From the NCBI RefSeq assembly GCF_042453785.1, contig NC_091669.1:33187001-33251000 (forward strand): 64,000 nucleotides of DNA. The letters are read 5' to 3'. Shown piece after piece: positions 9,852-19,948 of this stretch. The first letter of the stretch is position 1. Every line of letters starts with the position of its first letter. Made by a program: the position numbers and the translations under genes. The notes below the pieces were generated by a model. It was given only the letters and a program-made list of their open reading frames with translations, did not search any database and had not been told where the DNA came from. The stretch is from Malus domestica. Lineage: Eukaryota; Streptophyta; Magnoliopsida; Rosales; Rosaceae.

Positions 9852-10766
9852 ATGTCTAATATGGCAAGATCGGGCACTGCTGAGCTTCGCACGCCAGTTT
9901 TCAATGGAGAAAATTATGAGTTCTGGAGTATTCGAATGAAAACCATTCTGAAATCTCATGGGTTGTGGGATCTCGTTGAAAATGGGTTCAATGTTTCAGA
10001 TCCAAAGAAGGAGAAGAAGAAGATAGAAGAGATTAAGGTCACTGAAGTGGAGAAGCCGACGATAGCTGAAATCTTGATGAAGGATGCTCGTGCACTTGGG
10101 TTGATCCAAGGTGCTGTCTCAAACCAAATTTTCCCCAGAATTGTGAACGAAGAGACTTCAAAGGGTGCTTGGGACATTCTGAAGCAAGAGTTCAGAGGAG
10201 ATAAGCAAGTAAGGAGCGTAAAATTGCAAGGTTTGCGTCGAGAATTTGAATATACTCGTATGAAAGATAGTGAATCCTTATCTGTATATCTTACTAGATT
10301 GTTTGATATAATGAATCAAATGAAGAGTTATGGTGAGGATCTGTCTAGAGAGAGAGTTGTGCAAAAAATGTTGATTAGTTTGCCTAGATCATATGATCCT
10401 ATTTGTTCTGTAATTGAACACTCTAAGGACTTTGAAACTCTTGAGGTTCAAGAGGTAGTTGCTTCTCTGAAAAGTTTTGAACTCAGATTGGATAGACATG
10501 CTGAAAACTCTACAGAACGAGCTTTTGCTAGTCTAAATGTTGGAGGTAAAACCCCTAAGGGAGTAGGTTATTCTGGAAATCAAAAATTTCAGAAAAACTG
10601 GAAATCCAAAGGAAAGAAATGGGATAATAAGCCCAATTTTGTTCACAAACCGAATGTCTCTAATGATGGAAACAAAACAGCTTGTAGACACTGTGATAAA
10701 TTGCATTAAGGCAAATGTTGGTTTGAAGGGAAGCCTAAATGCACAGGTTGTGGGAAACTTGGGCAT
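9852..10766 (+). pseudogene. Copia gag with internal stop
   Basis: The frame is open from 9792; the likely Gag start is the ATG at 9852. The N-terminal part has the plant Copia Gag hallmarks: FNGENYEFWSIRM near residue 20, and the UBN2-type helical domain. A stop at 10707-10709 falls just before the zinc knuckle, where related elements have a tyrosine codon. The zinc knuckle itself (CTGCGKLGHVFRDC, CX2CX4HX4C) lies past the stop, in the same frame, near 10740-10785. The role is RNA packaging in the virus-like particle. The stop would truncate the polyprotein. Confidence 0.85.
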
Positions 10767-12160
10767 GTGTTCAGAGACTGCCATGGAAATAAAAATATAC
10801 AGAAGGTGAACTATGTAAACCAGGTTGAAGAAACTGGTACCCTGTTCTATGCATGTAATGCTATGACAAATGTGAAGGTGAATCACTCATGGTACATTGA
10901 TAGTGGTTGTAGTAACCACATGACAGGTGATGAAAGGTTACTAATCAACATTCAAAGGAATCTGACTTCCAGGGTGAAGATGGGAACTGGAGAAATTGTT
11001 CAGGTTGCAGGAAAGGGGACTCTTGTGATAGAGACCAAATTGGGAAGAAAGCACATTCAAGAAGTGATGCTTGTTCCTGGACTTGAAGAGAATCTGCTAA
11101 GTGTTGGACAGATGATGGAACACGGGTACTATCTAGTGTTTGGAGGAAATGTGGTGAATATCTTCGATGGTTGGTCACTGGATAATCTTGTTGTTAGAGT
11201 GCAGATGACAAGGTGTTTTCCTCTTACAATGATGCCCGCAAATCAGTTAGCCTTGAAAGCAAGTGTGACACACTGTATGCAGATATGGCATAAGCGTTTA
11301 GGGCATCTAAATAACAGAAGCATCAAAATGCTTGAAGATCAAGAAATGGTTCATGGATTGCCTCATTTGGAGAAAACCTCTATTATGTGTGAAGGTTGCA
11401 TGCTAGGAAAGCAACACAGAGAGTATTTTCCATCAAAATCGGCTTGGATAGCTAAACTTCCATTGGAATTGGTTCACACAGATATCTGTGGACCAATGCA
11501 AACTGAATCTATCTCTGGAAATAAGTACTTTCTGCTGTTCACTGATGATTGTACTAGGATGTCATGGGTATATTTTCTCAGGAACAAGTCAAGTGCATTT
11601 GATTGTTTCAAGAAGTTTAAAGCAATGACAGAGTTGCAGTGTGGATATAAAGTGAAATGTCTAATGAGTGATCGGGGTGGAGAGTTCTTATCAACCGAAT
11701 TTGACAATTACTGCAATGAACTTGGAATTCAGAGGCAATTAACCATGGCATATTCTCCTCAACAGAATGGAGTAGCTAAGAGAAATAATAGGACTGCGGT
11801 GGAAATGGCAAAGTCTATGATGCATGAAAATGGTCTTTCTTATGCATTTTGGGCAGAGGTTGTGAACACTGCAGTCTACATACTTAATAGATGTCCCTCA
11901 AAGTCTCCTAAGAAGATAACTCCATTTGAAACATACACTGGTAGAAAACCAGGTATTGCACATTTGAAGATTTTTGGGTCACTATGCTATGTGCACATTC
12001 CTTCAACACTAAGGCATAAGCTTGAAGAAAATAGTTGCAAATGTATTTTTGTAGGCTATGGAATCTGTGAAAAGGGGTACAGGGTGTTTGATCCGAGTTC
12101 CAATAAGATCATCCTGTCTAGAGATGTACTCTTTGATAAGAATGCCTCATGGGAGTGGAG
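10767..12160 (+). pseudogene. Copia protease and integrase
   Basis: Same frame as gag. The protease active site WYIDSG lies near 10890-10905. The integrase zinc-binding HHCC part follows (HKRLGHL and CEGCMLGK, about 11290-11410). The integrase core has aspartates in TDDCTR and SDRGGEF. The third catalytic position, usually glutamate in NGVAERKN, reads NGVAKRNN here (about 11770-11790), a Glu-to-Lys change that should abolish activity. A frameshift near 12155-12165 moves the rest of the polyprotein to another frame. Confidence 0.85.
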
Positions 12161-13960
12161 AATACTGATAAGAGTAAAATACATGTCCCCATGTTTGTTG
12201 AGAATCAAATGGCAGATTGTAATGAAGGACAGAAGCAAGTGGAAGTATGTGAACCAAGTCAACTCTTGGATGCATCAACTCAAGTGGAGGATGTTATTAC
12301 ACCACTAAGTGAGAATGTTTTTGAAAGCTCTCAAACAACTAACCACACACCACAGAAATGGAAAAGTGTTAATGAGATCATGGCTCAGTGTAACATGTGC
12401 ATTGTAGAACCTGAAAACTATGAAGAAGCTATTCTAGATGAGTCATGGAAAAATGCAATGAAATCTGAGCTTGAAATGATTGAGAATAATAACACATGGG
12501 AGCTAGTTGACAGACCATTTGACAAGCCAATCATTGGTGTTAAGTGGGTCTATAAAACCAAGCTGAACCTTGATGGATCCGTACAGAAGAACAAGGCCAG
12601 ACTGGTGGCAAAAGGCTATTCCCAAAAGCCTGGGATAGACTACAATGAAACATTCGCTCCAGTTGCAAGATTGGATACTATTAGGACCTTGATAACACTT
12701 GCTGCACAGAAGGAATGGAATCTATATCAGTTGGATGTAAAGTCTCTTTTCTGAATGGAGCTTTGAAAGAGGAGGTTTATGTTGAGCAGCCACAAGGTTT
12801 CGTGAAAGAGAGTGAAGAAACCAAGGTCTTTAAGTTGAACAAGGCTCTGTATGGGTTGAAGCAAGCTCTAAGAGCCTGGTATGATGAAATAGATTCCTAT
12901 TTTAGCAAGGCAGGTTTCAAGAAAAGCTCTAGTGAAGCAACACTTTATGTTAAAACTAGTGAAGCTACAGGTATCATTATAGTTTCACTCTATGTGGATG
13001 ATATTGTATATACTGGAAGCTGTCCAAAACTACTTGAAGAGTTCAAGAATGACATGATGCAGCATTATGAGATGACTGATCTGGGGTTACTTCATCATTT
13101 TCTTGGCATGGGAGTAGTACAAACAGATAAAAACATTTTTATCCACCAGAGGAAATATGCAATGAAGCTTATTGAGAAATTTGGGATGAAAGATTGCAAA
13201 TCAGTGGCAACACCACTAGCTGTGAATGAGAAGTTATGCAAGACAGATGGTAGTGAAGTAGCAAATGAAAGTGAATATAGACAAGTTGTAGGTAGCTTGT
13301 TATACTTGACTGCTACAAAGCCGGATATAATGTTTGCTTCTAGCTTACTTGCTAGATTCATGCATAACCCCACAAAGAAACACATGGGAATAGCCAAAAG
13401 AGTGTTGAGATATATTCAGGGCACTCTTGATTTTGGAATTGAATTTGTGAAAAGGAAGACAACTACTCTAATAGGGTATTGTGACAGTGACTGGGCAGGA
13501 AGTGAGGATGACATGAGAAGAACTTCAGGATATGCATTTACATTAAGATTCGGTATGTTTTCATGGGCATCAATCAAACAAAACACAGTGGCATTGTCCA
13601 CTGCAGAAGCAGAATATGTCAGTACTGCAGAAGCAACATCACAGGCTAAATGGCTAAGGTTTATGCTTGAAGATTTTGGAGATGAGCAAGTGGAAGGCAC
13701 ACCAATCATGTGATAACACTTCTGCCATAGCAATGGCAAAGAATCCAGTTCTTCACCAGAGAACTAGGCACATCAATCGGAAATTTCATTTCATCAGGGA
13801 AGCTATCCAAGCAAAGGAGATTGAACTTGTTTACTGCAAAACAGAAGACCAGATTGCAGATATACTAACCAAGGCTCTGTCAAATGATCAATTTGTTTAC
13901 CTAAGAGATCTACTTGGTGTGAAATCAGCTAAAGGGTTAGAAGGGAGTGTTGATGTGTAA
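12149..13960 (+). pseudogene. Copia reverse transcriptase and RNase H, frameshifted
   Basis: The reverse transcriptase opens with WKNAMKSEL and GVKWVYKTK (about 12450-12560), continues past a frameshift near 12745 (around QLDVKS), and has the YVDD active site at 12991-13002. RNase H motifs (DSDWAGS, and the STAEAEY region) lie at about 13480-13620. A third frameshift near 13700 separates the C-terminal part (DNTSAIAMAKNP through ADILTKAL). All domains of a Copia pol are present but cannot be made as one protein. Confidence 0.88.
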
Positions 13961-14343
13961 CCCTTGAGCTAATATCTTGGAGCTAAAGTTACAAATTTTG
14001 AATTTCCTTTTTATGTGATTTTTTTTTCTGATGAAATCTAAGCCATTGGATCATAGTCCAAGTGGTCTCTTCTCTAGCATAGGATCTAAGTGATAGAATA
14101 AGACAAGTGGCATCATCTCATAGGATGATAGTAATGAATGGTTGAGATTGTATTGTGTATTGATGAGTGAAGGATCTCTCTTCCTCTACATACATAACGG
14201 TTACAAAATGTATTTTGTTGCAGAGTGGAAATCCAAGAGACATATTCAATCATCTTCTCTCTAAACACCATTGTTGTCTTTGTTCTTCAAACTCTAACAC
14301 AGAGAACTCCATTGAAATACATATAAAAACACCAACTCTAATA
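13948..14343 (+). repeat. Copia 3' LTR
   Basis: A 396-bp partner of 9328-9728, preceded by a purine-rich stretch (GGGTTAGAAGGGA) and followed by CTCAG. Confidence 0.9.
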
Positions 14344-14980
14344 CTCAGCCCAAGAGCCGAAGCTCCAAGGTGATTTCCGGATTCATTTTGGTATGCTTTT
14401 CATTTTTTGTTTTAGTGTTTGTGAGGAGGAAATCATTTCCATTTTGCTGATAACATGCGTTGAGTTTGAGCAAACATACTAAGTAAAAAATTTGGTTTTA
14501 GGCTTCTGTGCGTCAATTTAATTAATTTGATACCTAATTTGTTGTGTGCATAAAACTCTATCCCTTTTAATATATCAAATATGTATCCTTTAGGGTTTAT
14601 ATAAATAGCAGCTAGATATATTGTGGTTACCTGGGCAGAATTCTGAACAAATTTCGCAGGAGTGGATTCAATTATATGTATATATGTAAATGTGCGGCAT
14701 GCGTATGCTAGGCTTTGTCATTCAGATGCTTTTTAACATACACATAAATACATACATACATATGATGGGCTTTGTTAATTATCTTTCGAATTCGAGATTT
14801 AATTTGGATTAAACTTGCACAGACGAAGATGACAAAGAAGACAATTTATGTCTATAGCGTTTCAGAAGAAGATATTTCTTTAATGTTTAATTAAATTTTT
14901 AATATTTTCTTTTTCTATTGAATTATAAAGATTTTCTTTATCAATAATAAGCTATAATTGTCAATTTATCAGCAAAAATT
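14344..14980 (+). pseudogene. Tandem gene copy B, continuation after Copia
   Basis: The sequence resumes at CTCAGCCCAAGAGCC, matching the end of exon 1 in copies A and C, followed by a donor-like AAGGTGATT. It then follows the same intron as copies A and C to the CAG/GAGTGGATTCAA acceptor near 14660. After that exon 2 is lost and AT-rich repeats follow. A short open stretch near 14820-14880 (DEDDKEDNL-like) may be an exon remnant. Confidence 0.45.
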
Positions 14981-14999
14981 TGACTGAAAAGGTTACGTA

Positions 15000-15680
15000 A
15001 AAGTTTGAGAGGTGTTAGTGTAAGGTTTCAATCTTGAAGAGATTTTATGAAATCGCCTATAAACCTCAGGGGAGTTAGTGTAATTAAACCCCAAAAGTTA
15101 GTATATAAGGGAAACCTCTTATCCCTCTAACCCATATGCTACCCGCCGAAGCCCCCCTCCCTCCCTTATCAATCTCGCTATGGCCCAAATCTAACCTCAA
15201 AGCCCTCGCTGGCTCTCTCTCTCTCTGAAATAGCCATGAACCGTCGACTGACAGCAAAATCAAAGGCCAAGCTTCGCATGGGATCAGGATCCTGGCAGGT
15301 GATGAACTCAGCTCAAGAGCCGAAGCTCCTAGGTGAATTCCGGACTCATTTTGGTATGCTTTTCGTTTTTTGTTTTAGGGTTTGTGAGGAGGAAATAATT
15401 TCGATTTCGCTGATGACATGCTTTGAGTTTGAGCAAACATACTAAGCAAAAAATTGGTTTTAGGCTTCTGTGTGTGAATTTAATTAATTTGATAACTAAT
15501 TCTTTTGTGTGCATAAAACTCTATCCCTTTTAATATATCGTATATGTATCTTTTAGGGTTTATATAAATAGCAACTAGTCATATTGTGGTTACCTGGGCA
15601 GAATTCTTAACAAATTTCGCAGGAGTGGATTCAATTATATGTATATATGTATATTTGCGGCATGCATATGCTGAGCTTTG
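15000..15680 (+). pseudogene. Tandem gene copy C, promoter and exon 1
   Basis: A TATA box (TATATAA, 15102-15108) and a CT-rich leader precede an ATG at 15236. The frame gives MNRRLTAKSKAKL, then SWQVMNSAQEPKLLG, where the copy A donor would be; here the bases are CTAGGTGAAT. The first two-thirds match copies A and B. The acceptor CAG/GAGTGGATTCAA recurs near 15622, but exon 2 beyond it is lost, as in copy B. It may still be transcribed into the zinc-knuckle exon downstream. Confidence 0.5.
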
Positions 15681-15807
15681 TTAATTATCTTTATCCAGAT
15701 GCTTCTTAACATACACAGAAATGCATGCATACATATGTATAGATACATACTTATATATGATATATTATTAATTTTTTTCTCTATACTTTTCCGTAAATTA
15801 AAAACAG

Positions 15808-16199
15808 ATAAGAAGAAAGAGAAAAATGTTGTTCAAGACTCTCTGACTGAACTCAACGTCCAACTTGAGGATACAACTTCAGAGAAGAAAACTTGTGAGC
15901 CTGAGAAATGTGTCAACAAAGTTTGTCGTGTTTGCCTCAAGGTTAGCCACTGGACCTGTGAGTGCTCCTACCTCCGTCGTGTCCTAGCTGGCGTATCTGA
16001 GGTTGGCAAGGGCTATGTAATAGTTTGTTTGCGTTGTCCTTCAGTGCGTAACAGGTGCAAGCATAATATCAGCCGTGCTGTTTACGTGTATTGTTATATA
16101 TGTAAAGTGTGGGGTCAGCACATCACTGGTGAGTGTTCGAAGATCCCAAGACGAATGAAGGAGGATACAAAGGAAAATGCGTTGATCCTGTATCTCTAG
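15808..16199 (+). CDS. Zinc-knuckle protein exon (terminal)
   Basis: After an AAAACAG acceptor the frame is open to a TAG at 16197-16199, about 130 codons. It begins with a Lys-rich acidic linker and then has two CCHC-type zinc knuckles: CRVCLKVSHWTCEC (CX2CX4HX4C) and, further on, CYICKVWGQHITGEC (CX2CX5HX4C). Between them is another Cys/His-rich stretch (CLRCPSVRNRCKH). Such knuckles bind single-stranded nucleic acid or protein partners. The exon starts in phase 2, which fits the phase-1 end of exon 2 in copy A. No transposon signature surrounds it. I cannot name the family; a rearranged, perhaps non-functional gene is equally likely. Confidence 0.5.
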
Positions 16200-16518
16200 T
16201 GATATGATCCTGCTGAAGCGGAGGATTGGGATGTACGAATGCTGGAGCAGTTGTATCGTCTAAGGACGTTATTTCATGGTAGTTACTTAATTTTCTCTCT
16301 ATTTTCTTTAGTTTGGGCACTCTGTATATGCCATGTTTGTTTTGGAATAAGCTAGCTCCGTCGCCATTCATGGCTGGCGATAGCAGATAGATACTATGTT
16401 GCTCGATCGTACTAGTCTAGGAAGTTACAATAGCTAGCTGCGGCAGTTTGATATGTACTCGATTGTTTTTTTGATCACTGCTTGTGCATCATTCGACCTA
16501 ACAACTGTAAGCAAAATG

Positions 16519-16605
16519 GCAGTTGTTAAAGAAAAACAAAAATGTAAACCGCTCCGGAGAAAGGACCAGTTGTTAAAGAAAAACAAAAATGTGAACCGCT
16601 CCGGA
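16519..16605 (+). repeat. Two tandem copies of a 45-bp unit
   Basis: The unit runs from CAGTTGTTAAAGAAAAACAA to CCGCTCCGGAG and occurs twice here. A single copy lies after tandem gene copy A (about 8249-8284). This marks the shared downstream flank of copies A and C. Confidence 0.7.
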
Positions 16606-16619
16606 GTAAGGAGAGGGGA

Positions 16620-17390
16620 GGCATTTAATAGAAAAGGGCAATGCTAGGTTTCCAAAATTTGTAGACTAAATTTTGGAAACTAAAGGACATGAAAATCGTG
16701 GTCCAGCTTCGTGTGCTTTGGTCTTCTTGGGTTTTTTTGGATTAAACTTAATTCAAATGGTTTGTGTTAAGGAAATCGTGGTCCAGCTTCTTGTGAAGGA
16801 ATTTTCAGGGATTGTCATGGTCATTGCAACTCTTGTTTTGGTGGTTTCTGCCAAGGAATTGGTCATTGCAACTCTTTTTTTGCATAATTATCAACAATTT
16901 TTATTGGTCTAGAATTTGCACATCAATTGGGTTGGCATTGTCTTTGGTTGGAAAGTGGTATTTTTGCTCTCCAATCGACTGATTTTGGTCTTCTTTGACC
17001 TCTTCATACACAATAGTCTATTTGTTTGGACCGCATTCAGAAGATGACTTTCAACAACTCTCACATACATTGTGAATGGAAAGTTGTTGCGGAAAAATTT
17101 GCTAATATGGGTCTCTTCTCCAACTTTGGTATGGCATGATTTCGCTCCGTTGATAGCTCATGCCGATTTGTTTTCGAACTATATTGGCTTTCTTGATTTC
17201 CGCTTCTCAAATTTATGTACATCTCGGTATACATGTTTGTCTCACTTTTTTATTCTTAACCTTATGATGTTGTTCGATCTGTTTTGCAAGTTTAGACCAT
17301 TATGTTTGGCTTTGGAGGGGTTATGTTTTATATCCCCCTCTTTTCTTGTACTTTATTGTTTTCATTGTTAGAAGGGTAAATTTTAGGTCC
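16620..17390. other. No gene seen; short perfect inverted repeat
   Basis: The only clear structure is a perfect 12-bp inverted repeat with a 7-nt gap at 16649-16679 (TTTCCAAAATTT and its complement). The rest is AT-rich and repeats phrases such as GAAATCGTGGTCCAGCTTC (16691 and 16771 areas). No coding evidence. Confidence 0.45.
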
Positions 17391-17393
17391 TCT

Positions 17394-18330
17394 TTTTTTC
17401 ATATGCTTTTTTATTCTCTTTTTTTTTCTTTTTTTTTTTTGTCACGAAGACAACTTTCATTACAATAAAAATTAGTATAAGGCCCAAAAAGGATCGGGTA
17501 AACAACTACAGGCAAAGTAAAAGGCTTAAGCAAAATGAGAGCAGCAACCCAAGATACAACAAGAGGCCCACACAAGCTTAGGCTTGAAGGCAGCAGAAAA
17601 CAAACAATAAAAATCCCTAATCTCCAACAGCAAAGACCACATCACCGCCGCCGTCACATCCTTGAAGAAAGTCAAACTCCGAATCGAGAAAGTAGACATC
17701 AAATCCAAGTTCCCTTCACAAAACCCTGCAAACATATACAAACAAAGTAACATATGGGAAGAAGGTGAGGCTAAGGGGTTATGTAAAATACACAACACTT
17801 GGCCTCGATGGAAATCCGGCATGCTGGTTGAGGGAGGGGAAGTGAGGGAAGGAAGTGGATCTGATATCCAATTTATGGTTAGAGCCTGTCAATCCAAGCA
17901 CATGGTGGGATGGGCATAAAGTATCATAGCTAGGGAAGAGGGAGGAAGGGAAATAAAAGACAGAAAGCAGTAAAAGCAGGCGAAAAACGCCGGATAATGG
18001 AGAAGAATCCCTAGATAGTTGAGACCCGGATCAAGGAAAACTGAGATTAAACTCAGGGAAGAATCGAGAATTAAAAAGGAAGGGAGAAAACTGGAAAAGA
18101 TGAAGGAAGAGGGAGGAGCAGAGGAGATGAGGGGAAGGAAAAGAGGGAAAGTGCAAATGAAAGAGAACCCGAGAAAACTCAAAAGGAAAAGTAGAAGAGG
18201 GAGGAAAAGAAGAAAAGAAGGAAGGAAGGGAGGATGCCTCCGGCACCCAAGCCAAAGGCTAGGGCCGACAACGAAGTTGTTGGAACTCTTTCACAAAGAG
18301 AATTTTAGAGAGAGAAAATGGGAAAGAGAG
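17394..18330 (-). mobile_element. Retroposon-like segment with poly(A)-like tail, minus strand
   Basis: Read on the minus strand the segment ends in a long A-rich tail (T-runs at 17394-17441 on the plus strand). Its other end is a pyrimidine-rich block on the minus strand. This layout fits a non-LTR retroposon or processed copy. A phrase from its 5' side (GGGATGCCTCCG-type) recurs near 50902, so the family has more than one copy here. No reverse transcriptase frame and no target duplication were found. Confidence 0.35.
18053..18232 (+). repeat. Long polypurine tract
   Basis: About 180 bases with very few pyrimidines on the plus strand, built from GGAAG, GAGGA and AAAAG words. The frames across it are low-complexity Lys/Arg/Glu peptides and are not credible genes. 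Such tracts can adopt triplex DNA. Confidence 0.6.
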
Positions 18331-18689
18331 ACTCGATTGTATAACAGTGAAGTAAGCTATCAACCCAAATTAAGATTCTTGATTTGCTATACACAGATCT
18401 TACCTTAATTAATAAGAGAATTGTTTCTAATAATAAATAAAGACAATGAATAGTTTGCATATCACATACAAATTTAGAGTAATACAAATTTAACGAGGAT
18501 CTATTATAGCCAAACTCTTTATCTTTTGGGGGACCCAAATCTACAATAACATTACTTAGTAGATACTCGTGCTGATAGTGTGAATTTACATCCCTTTTGT
18601 ATCTTTAGGATGCGACAACCACCAACGAGAGAAAAAATAAACGAAATCTCAAATTTACATCTTTCAGTAATATATCGTATTGTGATTGT

Positions 18690-19010
18690 GTATTTGGCAA
18701 CCACATATAACATTGGGCCAAGCAATTCTACCACAAAAAAATAAAAAAATAACCCAACCCAACTGACAGCTGGCCCCAAATAGCTTTTGAGGCCCATCGA
18801 CCACCAAGCTGCCTACCCTCTTTTCTTCCCGTGTTTTTCTCTGTAGTCCGTGTAGGCAAGGGTGGAGGACCTGAGACCGACGCACGCAGCAGCAGCAGCA
18901 GCAACAGCAGCTCCCTGTCATTTGTGTGTGGATTCAGCTGCTGTATTCGTAGCAAATAGCAAGTCAAGGAATCCAATTTCCCAAGGGTAGGTGTGTGTGT
19001 TTATATGACT
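18690..19010 (+). promoter_or_regulatory. FRS promoter and leader, duplicate of the CMC2 5' region
   Basis: This block matches 24590-24715 plus 25177-25310 upstream of CMC2. Shared features are TGGGCC (18714-18719), GGCCCA (18791-18796), AGCTGCCTACCC, and GGAGGACCTGAGAC followed by a CAG-rich leader. TGGGCC/GGCCCA are site II elements bound by TCP factors, frequent in plant promoters of mitochondrial and growth genes. A (CAG)n run lies at 18886-18911. Transcription of the FRS gene probably starts in this block. Confidence 0.6.
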
Positions 19011-19232
19011 ATGATCCTCACGTATATCTGCTTCTCAATTTTTGGGTCTTCCTTCTCTGTAGCAATCGTATTCCAGATTCAAAACCCATTTCGTCAATTT
19101 CCCCAAATTTCGTGTTCTCAGTCGAAAATTTGAGTTGGGTATTTTTTATATGACCAATATGTCAGGATAAAAAAAAAGGTTGGTGTAGTTTCTGCAGGTG
19201 TATGTAGATTTGGAGTCAATTGGGTGTTAAAT

Positions 19233-19290
19233 GATGTATCCTCCATTGACGTTACACAAGCACCAAGTGACTCCTCCTTCCCCTTTGCTT
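19233..19290 (+). pseudogene. Relic of CMC2 exon 1
   Basis: An ATG at 19234 opens a frame reading MYPPLTLHKHQ, nearly the CMC2 start (MHPPLTLHKHP) at 25408. The cysteine and splice donor that follow in CMC2 are lost. With the upstream similarity, this shows the CMC2 5' end was duplicated. In the FRS transcript it could act as an upstream frame. Confidence 0.65.
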
Positions 19291-19349
19291 TCTTCATCTT
19301 TATTTATATTTTTAGATGTATAAATTGCACATCACTTCAATGGAATTTT

Positions 19350-19600
19350 GAGTCCTGAGCCTCCGTCTAACATAAGATGAGATGAGAGAAAATCGATTAA
19401 GATGATTTTGAGACCTAAACCAAAGACCAACTGATACTCCGGTTAGAAGATGCTATTATGAGACGGAGGCTCAGAGCAAAAGGGTAGAGGAAGACTTATG
19501 AAAGAGACCATAAGAAAAGATATGGTGTACTTAGTGCTAACCGAAGACTTGGCGCAAAATCGAGCGCAATGGAATATAGGCTTGGTTGTTGTTGTAACAT
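19350..19600 (+). mobile_element. RTE-type LINE 3' fragment
   Basis: The block from CTCCGGTTAGAAGATG to GAGCGCAATGG matches the 3' coding end of the RTE element at 41770-41920. It ends in a TTG-repeat tail (GGTTGTTGTTGT near 19584), the normal RTE 3' end. The fragment is 5'-truncated and non-functional. It lies in the FRS leader or first intron. Confidence 0.65.
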
Positions 19601-19948
19601 TTTTTTAGTCAAATGATAACTGGTATTTATTAAATTAATCGAATGCGAATCGATACATTGACATCTTCAGCTAAGATATTGATTTTGGTTTTGGATCATC
19701 TCTATATGTGTAGTTGGGCTATGTAGTACCATAACTAAAGATTTCTTCATCTATTTTCTGTTGTTATTTTCGTATTAGGCGCATATGTGTTAGTTTCAGT
19801 TTATTATGCTAACTTGGGCTATCTAGTAAAAGTTTTGTCCTCCTGTCGTGTATTCATGTACTGGGTTGATTCTGTAATTAATACTCTTTCATTTCTTTCA
19901 TATCAGATAAGCAACCATTAGAGTTACACTAATCTGAAGAATGACAAT

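Larger units (their letters stand above)
9328..14343 (+). mobile_element. Ty1/Copia retrotransposon, decayed
   Basis: The 5' LTR (9328-9728) and 3' LTR (13948-14343) start TGTTGATG and end AATA. The flanking CTCAG at 9323-9327 and 14344-14348 is the 5-bp target duplication. A degenerate initiator-tRNA-Met primer site (TGGCCTCAAAGCCATG) starts at 9729. The interior order is gag, protease, integrase, reverse transcriptase, RNase H, which is Copia order. One stop and three frameshifts break the polyprotein. The LTRs differ at about a dozen bases plus an indel, so this insertion is older than 1427-7175. It split tandem copy B. Confidence 0.93.

Noticed and set aside
15678..15807. N-terminal part of the zinc-knuckle frame
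   Set aside because: AT-rich, with tandem ATACAT words and a splice acceptor at 15805-15807; it is most likely intron.
18019..18408. Lys/Arg/Glu-rich ORF of 129 codons
   Set aside because: A product of the polypurine tract; no domain and no start context.
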